From the NCBI RefSeq assembly GCF_937770335.1, contig NZ_CALJHY010000007.1:124001-188000 (forward strand): 64,000 nt of DNA, given 5' to 3'. Position numbers and translations under genes: made by a program. Source of the DNA: an uncultured Glaciecola sp. (GTDB lineage Bacteria > Pseudomonadota > Gammaproteobacteria > Enterobacterales > Alteromonadaceae). Below the pieces are notes generated by a model. That model did not search any database. It had not been told where the DNA came from and was given only the letters and a program-made list of their open reading frames with translations. Every line of letters begins with the position of its first letter. The stretch's first letter is position 1. Below are positions 48,209 through 56,108 of the stretch, one piece after another.

Positions 48209-49969
48209 ATGCTGAAAAATAGTGAAGATCAATTAAATACAAATAAAGAGAAAGACAAACAAGCAGATGAATTAACAAGAGCCACCACGGAACTTGCCTT
48301 TCAGAATAAAGAGAAAGAGAAGCTTGCAGACAAGTTAATTCTCGCCAACGAAGAAAAAGAAAAAAAAGCCAATGAATTAGTCCGTGCTAACACTGAACTT
48401 GCGTTCCAAAGCAACGAGAAAGATAAGCGCACTGATGAATTAGTAACTGCGAATAAAGAGCTGGCATTGCAAAGTAAACTTGACAGTTATCGGACTAAAA
48501 GAGTCCGTGTGGCTGAGGAGTTGACTATATTTATTGATACTGCTAATGCCCCAATTTTTGGTGTTGATGCAGATGGTCATGTAAATCAATGGAATCAAAA
48601 GTCAGCTGAAATAACAGGCTTTCAACCTGATGAGGTAATGGGTAAAAATCTAGTAGAGGAGTTCATTACTGCAGAGTATCGTGAGTCAGTAAATGATGTA
48701 TTTCAAAAAGCATTAAAAGGAGATGAAACCGCTAACTTTGAGCTCCCAATTTATACAAAAAATAATAATTTGGTAATGGTGTTGCTAAATGCAACGACGC
48801 GACGCGATGCGAATGGCGATGTTGTCGGTGTAGTGGGGGTGGGGCAAGACATCACCGAGTTGGATAGTTATCGTTCGAAAATGGAAGCAAAAGTAAAAGA
48901 ACGAACGCGTGAACTGGACACGATATTAACCTTGAGTCCTGATGGGTTTGTATTAGTCAATGCCGATAATATAATTGCTTATATTAATCCAGCGTTATTA
49001 AATATGATGGGGCTTCAAGCCGGCATGTTTATCGGTAAATCGGCGGCGATATTTAGTGATGCAATGACCAGTTTATATAATTCGGAACTGATGGAAAATA
49101 CCAGTCTGATTGGAGACGAAGATAATGAACGCCTGATATATTTATCATATCCAATAGTACGTGTGCTGCATTGTAACATTAAAACAATGTATGCAGTCAC
49201 GGGGGTAAAAGAGGGGCAAGTACTCTACTTCAGAGACGTAACGCATGAGACCGAGATAGATAAAATGAAAAGTGAGTTTCTATCAACAGCGGCTCACGAA
49301 TTACGCACACCATTAGCTAGTATATATGGCTTCTCTGAACTCTTAATGAACCGTGAATATGATAAAAAGATGTCGCATGAGATTTTTGAAACGATTCATC
49401 GTCAGTCAGTAAATCTAAAACGCTTATTAGATGAACTACTTGACTTGTCGCGCATAGAAGCAAGGGCAGGGAAAAGTTTCCATATGGTTCAACAATCACT
49501 TAAAGAGCTTCTGAATGAGTCTTGTGCTGAAGCCGAAGGTGCATTTAATGGTCGTAAAATAGAAGTTCAGTCGTCAGAATATTGGCCATTGTTGTCATTT
49601 GATATCGACAAAATGCGTCAGGTATTTAATAACTTGTTCAGTAATGCATTCAAATATTCGCCTAAAAATGAAAATGTTATATTAAAAAAAAGTCAACGCG
49701 AAAAGAATGGAAGTATACAGTTCGGCGTTAGCATCGTTGACAATGGTATTGGCATGGACCCTCAGCAATTATTACACATTGGAGAACGCTTCTACCGAGC
49801 AGATGAATCAGGGTTAGTGCCTGGTACTGGATTGGGTTTATCACTGGTTAAAGAGATAATGGCGATCCACGCTGGCGACATCGAATTTATTAGTGCTAAG
49901 AACAAGGGAATGGCAGTAACTATTTGGTTACCTATTGTCAGCACTAAACTATCGGATAAAGAGCTATGA
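48209..49969 (+). CDS. Soluble PAS-containing hybrid-less histidine kinase with N-terminal coiled coil
   Basis: 586 residues, no membrane segments. Residues 10-95 are a repetitive coiled coil built of about 14-18-residue units (KEKxxDELxxANxELAFQ, several times). A PAS domain (about 104-218, IFGVDADGHVNQWNQKSAEITGF), a second PAS-like domain (about 234-345), HisKA with H363 (AAHELRTPLAS), and HATPase_c with N, G1 and G2 boxes (NLFSNAFKYSP, DNGIGMD, GTGLGLSLVKEI) follow. Senses an intracellular signal, presumably redox or ligand, by PAS. The ATGA overlap with the next gene shows it was co-translated with a response regulator that is now broken. A decayed copy of its 3' end precedes it. Confidence 0.9.
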   Translation: MLKNSEDQLNTNKEKDKQADELTRATTELAFQNKEKEKLADKLILANEEKEKKANELVRANTELAFQSNEKDKRTDELVTANKELALQSKLDSYRTKRVRVAEELTIFIDTANAPIFGVDADGHVNQWNQKSAEITGFQPDEVMGKNLVEEFITAEYRESVNDVFQKALKGDETANFELPIYTKNNNLVMVLLNATTRRDANGDVVGVVGVGQDITELDSYRSKMEAKVKERTRELDTILTLSPDGFVLVNADNIIAYINPALLNMMGLQAGMFIGKSAAIFSDAMTSLYNSELMENTSLIGDEDNERLIYLSYPIVRVLHCNIKTMYAVTGVKEGQVLYFRDVTHETEIDKMKSEFLSTAAHELRTPLASIYGFSELLMNREYDKKMSHEIFETIHRQSVNLKRLLDELLDLSRIEARAGKSFHMVQQSLKELLNESCAEAEGAFNGRKIEVQSSEYWPLLSFDIDKMRQVFNNLFSNAFKYSPKNENVILKKSQREKNGSIQFGVSIVDNGIGMDPQQLLHIGERFYRADESGLVPGTGLGLSLVKEIMAIHAGDIEFISAKNKGMAVTIWLPIVSTKLSDKEL

Positions 49970-50338
49970 GCAAAAAAATAATTTTAATTGTTGACGATCA
50001 AAGTGATTTACGGAGGTTAGTGTGTATGAGACTTGAGTTTGGTGATTACGAATTACATGAATCTGAAAATGGCACGCGAGCATTAGAGATAACTAACGTG
50101 ATCAAACCTGATCAAACCTGATTTAGTTATTTTAGACGAGATGATGGACGCTGAAACCCATGGTTATCAACTGTATGAAAAGTTAAAACAAGGAAGTAGA
50201 AAAAAAATTCCCTATGTGATGCTTTTAACAGCTAGAGGACAAAAGTCTGATATTGAAGAAGGACAGAGTGCTGGCGCAGACAGCTATCTTGTTAAACCGT
50301 TTTGTCATGCATCCGCACTGCGAGTACATCTTGCTTGA
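49966..50338 (+). pseudogene. CheY-like response regulator disrupted by a 10-bp tandem duplication
   Basis: Starts at an ATG overlapping the kinase stop (ATGA): MSKKIILIVDDQSDLRRL and onward. At 50101-50120 the decamer ATCAAACCTG occurs twice in tandem, which shifts the frame and causes a TGA right after VIKPDQT. With one copy removed the frame continues IKPDLVILDEMMD (phosphoacceptor Asp) to SYLVKPF and ends at 50338. That would give a normal single-domain regulator of 120 residues. The 3' end overlaps the opposing usp gene by 47 bases. Either a pseudogene, a revertible slippage switch, or a sequencing or assembly error. Confidence 0.88.
50101..50120 (+). repeat. Exact 10-bp direct duplication inside the response regulator
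   Basis: ATCAAACCTG occupies 50101-50110 and again 50111-50120 with no mismatch. It is the sole cause of the frame break in the regulator. The absence of other lesions in the gene suggests a recent or reversible event. Confidence 0.95.
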
Positions 50339-50735
50339 CACCGTGCAGAACGGCATTTGCGGTTGACCCAAGAAGTGCCTTAAACCCACTTCTGCCATGG
50401 GTGCCTATTACAATAAGGTCAGCCTTACTTTCATTCGCCATCGCCTTTATTTCATCCGAAACATCACCCGTTCTAACGTGAACATTTGTTTTGTTAATAT
50501 TAAATTGTTCTGCAATTTGTGTTAATCGTTTCTTCGCATTATCAACGATTTCAGCGTCCTCTATAGAATTGTATTCTGTACCATATAATAGTGGTTGGAT
50601 ATAGACTATAGGCATAGATACATACAGCAAACTGATGTCTTCAGGTGATTGGCAAACAGTTATGGCCCGTTGCATCACTCTTTTATAGTCAGCATTGAAA
50701 TCAATTGCAACGATGATTTTATTGTAAGTACTCAT
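50292..50735 (-). CDS. Universal stress protein (UspA family)
   Basis: 147 residues. Single Usp domain: N-terminal KIIVAIDFNADYKRVMQRA, and the ATP-binding signature GTHGRSGFKALLGSTANAVLHG near the C-terminus (the G-2x-G-9x-G-S/T pattern). ATP-binding Usp proteins respond to starvation or oxygen stress; in many marine bacteria they cluster with PAS kinases, as here. The 3' end overlaps the opposing regulator by 47 bases. Confidence 0.92.
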   Translation of the reverse strand: MSTYNKIIVAIDFNADYKRVMQRAITVCQSPEDISLLYVSMPIVYIQPLLYGTEYNSIEDAEIVDNAKKRLTQIAEQFNINKTNVHVRTGDVSDEIKAMANESKADLIVIGTHGRSGFKALLGSTANAVLHGVKQDVLAVRMHDKTV

Positions 50736-50981
50736 GATCGTTCCACCGTGATAGTTTTATAGAGTTAATTTCTTTTGAGTAAATTATCATACTAACGTTT
50801 GCCAATATTTGACTTAAATCAAACATGAGTATCAATTTGAAGTCGAATAATTAATAAAATTTTAAGTTGTTAGATATAGGTCAGCAGGGTGGTACTGTAT
50901 TGGGAAGTGAATGATTGTTAAGTCAAATATGTAAAGAAGCAATCTGGATAGCTAATTTTTAGCGACGAACTCGTTGGCATA

Positions 50982-51605
50982 TTAGGTCTTTTTAATGGCT
51001 ACGCCAAAGCTAATATAAGATGCAATCTTTGGGACTCCCTTTATATACCCACTTTCAAACCAATCGATAGTGAACCCGCTACTTCGTATATTCTCAATTA
51101 TCGGTCTATTTAAATGACAGCCTCCAAAAAGGTTGCCCCATAAATTATTTAAACGGTCTTGCCATTTTTGAACTGAATCGTCTGGGGCCTGGCCATGTTC
51201 ACAAAAGATAATTTTACCATCAGGTTTTAATACGCGGTGTATTTGCTTCATAGCAGCACGCCAATCGGGGATGGTGCAAAGAGTATAAGTTAATACGACC
51301 GAATCAACTGAATTATTATCAAGCGGTATTTTTTCACCTGGGAGGTTTAGCCACTCAACGGTAATAGGTGACTTTTCTAAATTAGAGAGAGCTTTTCTGC
51401 GCATCCCTGCAGAGGGTTCAAGACCCCATATCTTATCAACTCTTGCAGGATCATATAGACGTAAATTAACAGCGGAGCCCATGCCAACTTCCAAAACATT
51501 TCCGGAAGCCAGAGGAACTACTTTTTCTCGGAGTTTCATTATTGCATTTGAAGAGCAGGCGCAATTTATAATGTGTGGTAGAAGTTTATTTTCATAAAAA
51601 CTCAA
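50982..51605 (-). CDS. Class I SAM-dependent methyltransferase
   Basis: 207 residues. The methyltransferase domain has motif I VLEVGMGSAVNLRLYD, motif II LEPSAGMRRKA, VVLTYTLCTIPDW and FCEHGQAPDDSVQKWQDRLNNLWGNLFGGCHLNR. The last segment resembles METTL7/PEMT-like methyltransferases acting on thiols or lipids; the substrate cannot be given. The start is read as TTG at 51605 with GAGGG about 10 bases upstream. It lies within the AT-rich accessory stretch next to usp. Confidence 0.8.
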   Translation of the reverse strand: MSFYENKLLPHIINCACSSNAIMKLREKVVPLASGNVLEVGMGSAVNLRLYDPARVDKIWGLEPSAGMRRKALSNLEKSPITVEWLNLPGEKIPLDNNSVDSVVLTYTLCTIPDWRAAMKQIHRVLKPDGKIIFCEHGQAPDDSVQKWQDRLNNLWGNLFGGCHLNRPIIENIRSSGFTIDWFESGYIKGVPKIASYISFGVAIKKT

Positions 51606-51902
51606 AGAGATAAGCCCTCTGCAATCCTATAATTAAAAGGCTGAGGGTTTTGTGTGAACTCAAAATAGCCTGTATTCTCTCGATTCTATAACTGTATCGT
51701 GCTTCAAACACAAAACTCTGGGCACTAGTGTGCAAAATTAGCCTATCATTTAAATCTGAAAACGGGGGAAAGATGGTCTGATGGAAAAAAGGATAAATTT
51801 CTAGGGCGGTGTATATATTTTTTTATATACCGCGCGAGGAAAATGCTTTTGTTACTATATTTTTTCTTTGCTCGTCCCACCTTTTGCCACTAAGCTATTA
51901 GT

Positions 51903-52151
51903 CTACATAAATTCATCTAAATTAGTTATAAGAAACCGCACATTTTTGACTCTTTTGTCTATAGTATTTTGTTCAAAACTTATTATATCTAAATCATTCA
52001 ATTGGTGAATTATTTTTCTTGCGGTTGGCATAGAGACATAAGATGCCAAAAACCTTTCTATATCGGAAATTTTTATCTCCTTTAAGTGCGCAAAGCGGTT
52101 CACAACTCTGAAATGATGGATATTTAATGCTTTTTTTAGTTTTGTCGTCAC
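51903..52151 (-). CDS. Small winged-helix (MarR-like) DNA-binding protein
   Basis: 82 residues starting at GTG, with AAGGA about 9 bases upstream. The sequence (HHFRVVNRFAHLKEIKISDIERFLASYVSMPTARKIIHQLNDLDIISF...DKRVKNVRFLIT) reads as a winged helix: the recognition helix is SMPTARKIIHQLNDLDI and the wing is DKRVKNVRFLI. This is the core of a MarR-type domain without the dimerisation helices. It is an orphan, with 297 bases empty downstream and 672 upstream. Confidence 0.65.
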   Translation of the reverse strand: MTTKLKKALNIHHFRVVNRFAHLKEIKISDIERFLASYVSMPTARKIIHQLNDLDIISFEQNTIDKRVKNVRFLITNLDEFM

Positions 52152-52823
52152 AGATACTTATCCTTGATCTCGTAGCCAATATTCTAGGCTCCTCACTAAT
52201 TTTTTAAAACACAATTATGTTAGGGAATAATATTTAGTATCATAACTGACAAAAAAGGCTTAATTTAGCGGTATTCTATGTTGTTAACATTTTGTTACAA
52301 TTTTTTATTTTTTCCGCCCAGTGTAACAGCTGCCTCAAACAGATGGTAACACACAATCAGCTTTCTAGAAGGATTGACAAAAAATAAGTAACAAAAGCGT
52401 AGCATTACGTTTTTTAACGCCGTTTGTTAGTTTTAAGATCAGAATTAAAATAGTTGAATTAGGCTGTCTTATCGTCTAATTGATTCTTTGAAAAAATAAT
52501 CTCTGACTACTTCCCCTGCTAATTTAGGATATATCGACCTAAAGCGGTTTGGTTTTAATATAAATAATAGACGTTATGAGTCAAACGGAATTGTGAAAGC
52601 ATACACAAACGGACGAATCTTTTCATCAATACAGAAGATTACGCTTGTATTTTCAGATTTGTAAAGACTTAGCGCGTTTGCCTTTATTCAAGTCGTCAGA
52701 AAATATCTAGTGCATTGACCTTCATACTATTTTGTATAGAACCAAACAAGTATCGTTTTTAGTCAAATGTGCGTGGCATAAGAAATTGTAGGGTGTTTTT
52801 CTCAGTATTTTAAGGCTATATTA
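52152..52823. other. 672-base AT-rich intergenic region
   Basis: Separates the divergent winged-helix gene from the outer-membrane-barrel operon. I see no ORF with a ribosome binding site and no terminator. A loose inverted repeat around 52320-52356 (GTGTAACAG and GGTAACACAC) is present. The length is unusual for this window and leaves room for a regulatory RNA or complex promoter. Confidence 0.4.
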
Positions 52824-54089
52824 ATGTTTATAAAGAGTGTTTTTTTTCTACTGCTGGTATCAAGTTTTGCTTGGGCTGGTCCTGATGTCCGCGTGTCCGG
52901 ATTTGGAACCATCGGTTTTGTAACAACAGATTCACGAGAGTTTGGTTATCGAGCGGACTTTTCTAAGTCAGGAAGGGTATTCAAAAACGACTTTGACTTC
53001 GCTGAAAGTACAAATTTAGGTATTCAATTCGATATTATTGCGTCTGACCAAATCGATTTGGTTTTTCAGGCTATCTATAGAGACCAGGAAGATATTGATC
53101 TTGGCTCAGCATTAAATTTAGCTTTCGTAAGGTATGCACCAAGTGCTAATTGGTCATTCAGACTTGGCCGCACAGCGTTTGATATGTTTTTGTTAACGGA
53201 ATACCGAGACATAGGTTATGCCTATTCTTGGGCGCATGTACCTACTGAAATTTACGGGGTTATACCTCATCGTTACCTTGACGGCGTTGACGTGACTTAC
53301 AGCCAACCGCTCGGCGATATAACGCTTTCAGCAAAACTGTTTTATGGCAAGAATAAGTTTGCTGTAACCGCTTTTAGTGCGCCTGATGCGCCTCAATTTA
53401 AGTTCGATAATATTATTGGATTAGCGCTAGATTTTCAGTCAATTAATTGGGATATAGCAGTAAACCACACCCGACTAAAGTTCGATTCACAAGCTATACA
53501 ACCGCTAATTGTAGGCATGAGCCAACTCGATGCATTTGTTCCTAATTTTTCATACATATGGCCCAACGCAGTCGATTTTGTGCACGCCGCTGACTTGGAT
53601 AATCGAAAAGGCTCCTATACTTCTATAAGCGGTCAATATCGATTCGAAACAGTCACTATAATTTCAGAGATAGCAAAAAATAGGACCGATAGTTTAGCAA
53701 TTCAAGGCGTTGAAAGTGGCTACGTGAGTGGCATTTATCATTACAATTCACATAACTTTTTTACTTCTATTGCGTTTAGTGACACCGAGAAATTTGATCT
53801 AGATGCAACTGGTATTAACTTAGTGGCGCTTGGACAAATACCAGGTGGTTTAGAAGCTTATGCTGGGTCTAAATTTATACTCAATTATTACAGTATCAAT
53901 CAAACAACCACGTCTATAGGTTGGCGCTGGGATTTTGCTCAAAACATATCATTTAAACTTCAGCTAGATCATACGCGGATAAATGATGGCGGAAGCACTT
54001 TTTGGCAGCCTGCGATAGAAAATGATACGACTGAAAATCGGACAGGGCGTGTTAATACTCTGTTTGCCAACGTGAGCTTTTTATACTGA
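52824..54089 (+). CDS. Outer-membrane beta-barrel (porin-like) protein
   Basis: 421 residues. Signal peptide of 18 residues ending AWA. The rest alternates hydrophobic and polar residues in amphipathic strands, with repeated aromatic girdle residues and a final strand NTLFANVSFLY. This is typical of outer-membrane barrels, although the terminal residue is Tyr rather than Phe. Not a close match to a named porin in my memory; the GFGTIGFVTTDS start resembles porins found beside diguanylate cyclases in Shewanella and Vibrio. First gene of an operon of four; its TGA overlaps the next ATG by one base. Confidence 0.78.
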   Translation: MFIKSVFFLLLVSSFAWAGPDVRVSGFGTIGFVTTDSREFGYRADFSKSGRVFKNDFDFAESTNLGIQFDIIASDQIDLVFQAIYRDQEDIDLGSALNLAFVRYAPSANWSFRLGRTAFDMFLLTEYRDIGYAYSWAHVPTEIYGVIPHRYLDGVDVTYSQPLGDITLSAKLFYGKNKFAVTAFSAPDAPQFKFDNIIGLALDFQSINWDIAVNHTRLKFDSQAIQPLIVGMSQLDAFVPNFSYIWPNAVDFVHAADLDNRKGSYTSISGQYRFETVTIISEIAKNRTDSLAIQGVESGYVSGIYHYNSHNFFTSIAFSDTEKFDLDATGINLVALGQIPGGLEAYAGSKFILNYYSINQTTTSIGWRWDFAQNISFKLQLDHTRINDGGSTFWQPAIENDTTENRTGRVNTLFANVSFLY

Positions 54090-54526
54090 TGATACAATTA
54101 AACTTACTTAAAACAATTATTGTGATTGGTGCGCTGATTTTCGCAAGTTTTGTCAGTAGCGCTGAATTAGTGGTTGTTGTGAATAAGAACAACCCAACGT
54201 CCATCCTTTCGCGTTCTCAAGTTATTGACTTATATATGGGCAAATATGTCGCATTTCCCGATGGCTCAAAAGCGGTGCCAGTGGATATTGAAGATGACCT
54301 AAATACGAGGACAAAATTTTATGCTTCATTAGTAGGTATGCCATTAGCACGCGTTAATGCCTATTGGTCAAAAGTTAAGTTTTCCGGTCGTGCTAGACCG
54401 CCGACGCAACAAAAAGACGAAAGCGCTATTTTAGCTTTTGTCATGGAAACCGAGAATGCCATTGCATATGTTCGAGAAAGCAGCGTGACAGACGACCTTA
54501 AAATAGTTTATCGTTTTGATAAATAA
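54089..54526 (+). CDS. Periplasmic PstS-like substrate-binding protein, short
   Basis: 145 residues with a 25-residue signal peptide (ending SSA). The mature part, ELVVVVNKNNPTSILSRSQVIDLYMGKYVAFPDGSKAVPVDIEDD...TRTKFYASLVGMPLARVNAYWSKVKFSGRARPPTQQKDESAILAFVMETENAIAYV, is the reduced phosphate-binding-like fold seen in short stand-alone PstS relatives. No ABC permease or ATPase is nearby, so a sensory rather than transport role is likely, probably toward the downstream membrane cyclase. The stop overlaps the next start by 11 bases. Confidence 0.75.
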   Translation: MIQLNLLKTIIVIGALIFASFVSSAELVVVVNKNNPTSILSRSQVIDLYMGKYVAFPDGSKAVPVDIEDDLNTRTKFYASLVGMPLARVNAYWSKVKFSGRARPPTQQKDESAILAFVMETENAIAYVRESSVTDDLKIVYRFDK

Positions 54527-56108
54527 AAGTGGACTATTACTACGACTGGCAATAGTCATTGGTTTTGCATCTGTCGCTATAGGTTTTCTTTCTTCTCAAT
54601 TGTTTTATAGAGTGACTTTTAACCAGGAAGTCGCGATCACTCAGCAAAGTATTGGGAGTTTATATAAAACGATTGCTGCTACTGCAGCGACGGCTGCGTA
54701 TTTAGTCGAAAAGGATCTCGCCCAAGAAGTGGTCGATGGTCTTTCTACAAATGAAGTTGTGCTTAATGCGAAAATGATGTTTGAAGGTATTGAAGTGATC
54801 AACAACGACAATGCTTTTATTGACCCCGTTATTTTTCCCATTCAATCTTTATTTGAAGCCGATAAATCAATTGGTACCGTTGTTATTGCCCCAAATATTC
54901 AATACATTGAAGACAAAGCGAAACAGCTAGCATCAGATAACTCTGCCGCTATGATTATTCAAGCATTTGTAGTCACCTTTGTAGCAATCTGTGTCGCTTT
55001 CTTCCTAATTACTAGGCCTATGATAAACATTGCCAGTGCATTGCATAAGACAACGCCAGGTGAAGGTAATCGTTTGTCGGTGCCTGATTTTCACCAAAAT
55101 AGTGAATTGGGTGGATTGGTAAGAGACGTCAATGTTTTACTTGATAAAACCCAAGAACAATTCACTAGAGAAAGAAAGCTAAGGCAAGAGATTGAGGCCT
55201 TAGAAAAGCGCTTTAGAATGTTATTTGAAAACTCTTTGTCGCCGATTGTATTAATGGAACCACGAGGCAATATTTTACTTTTTAATATCGCATTTGAAGT
55301 CACGCTCGGGAAACTGGGTCTTCAATTAAAAAAGAGTTATGGGCCATTATTAGAAAATCTTTTTGCAGAGCCTGACAAGCTTTTACGTTCAGTAGAATTA
55401 GCTTTTGCGAACGATGAAATTGCGACAGGAGAATTTAAACTAAAAACGACCCAAGATTCAGATTCTGTTTGGGTTCAAGTGGTCATCACTTCGATCGTGA
55501 ATGACGACTTGCGTGAATATTATCAAATTACCCTCCACGACATTTCTAAACGCAAGAAAGAATTGGAATCCTTAGCCTATCAAGCAGATTTTGATAAGCT
55601 CACTAAACTTTATAATCGACAAGGTCTAGAAAAGCAGATTGAAGCACTCATTGAGCAAGATCGTTCATTCTGTTTGGCCTTAATCGACTTAGACTCTTTC
55701 AAAAGAATTAACGATATTTACGGTCATGAGGCAGGCGACGAAATATTGGTTTTTGTTGCAGACCGAATTAAAAAGACGTTAAGGACTGTAGATTTTGGTG
55801 GTCGGTGGGGAGGTGATGAGTTCGTTTTGTTGCTTGACGGTGCGGACGAATCTACGACAAGAGATATTGTTGCACGTTTGGTTCAACGAATTTCCAAGCC
55901 GTATTTCCTTCGCAAATTTAATCAGAATGTGGCTGTTGGGGCAAGTGTAGGAGCTGCTTTCTACCCTGAGAATAGTCGAGTGCTGCAGGAGGTTATCAAC
56001 CTTGCTGACCAAGCTATGTATGATGTTAAGAACATCAAAAGTGAAAACCCTGAACACTCACTGAAATTCTCCCATGAATTAAATATTCAAGAAAATAAAC
56101 GTGTTTGA
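54516..56108 (+). CDS. Membrane diguanylate cyclase with HAMP, PAS and intact GGDEF
   Basis: 530 residues from a TTG start that overlaps the upstream gene; no closer ATG exists. TM helices at about 8-30 and 146-166 enclose a 115-residue periplasmic sensor. A HAMP-like segment (about 167-215), coiled coil and PAS-like domain (about 232-345) follow, then GGDEF (about 355-520). The catalytic motif GGDEF is intact (432-436, RWGGDEF) and the inhibitory I-site RTVD (R423, D426) stands five residues before it. It should make c-di-GMP with product feedback. Sensor input is plausibly from the periplasmic protein encoded just upstream. Confidence 0.88.
   Translation: MINKSGLLLRLAIVIGFASVAIGFLSSQLFYRVTFNQEVAITQQSIGSLYKTIAATAATAAYLVEKDLAQEVVDGLSTNEVVLNAKMMFEGIEVINNDNAFIDPVIFPIQSLFEADKSIGTVVIAPNIQYIEDKAKQLASDNSAAMIIQAFVVTFVAICVAFFLITRPMINIASALHKTTPGEGNRLSVPDFHQNSELGGLVRDVNVLLDKTQEQFTRERKLRQEIEALEKRFRMLFENSLSPIVLMEPRGNILLFNIAFEVTLGKLGLQLKKSYGPLLENLFAEPDKLLRSVELAFANDEIATGEFKLKTTQDSDSVWVQVVITSIVNDDLREYYQITLHDISKRKKELESLAYQADFDKLTKLYNRQGLEKQIEALIEQDRSFCLALIDLDSFKRINDIYGHEAGDEILVFVADRIKKTLRTVDFGGRWGGDEFVLLLDGADESTTRDIVARLVQRISKPYFLRKFNQNVAVGASVGAAFYPENSRVLQEVINLADQAMYDVKNIKSENPEHSLKFSHELNIQENKRV

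Noticed and set aside
48900-48960. Second transmitter or HAMP domain in the PAS kinase
   Set aside because: The stretch KVKERTRELDTILTLS is a coiled-coil linker between PAS domains, not a separate domain. No membrane helix is present to support HAMP.
51806-51832. AT-rich hairpin (GTATATA...TATATAC) between the methyltransferase and wHTH genes
   Set aside because: In very AT-rich DNA such a stem is weak and common. No T-run follows it in the direction of either gene, so I do not call a terminator.
46690-52823. The accessory stretch as a genomic island or prophage
   Set aside because: No integrase, transposase, tRNA gene, direct-repeat ends or phage genes are visible. The region is AT-rich and less conserved but nothing marks it as mobile.
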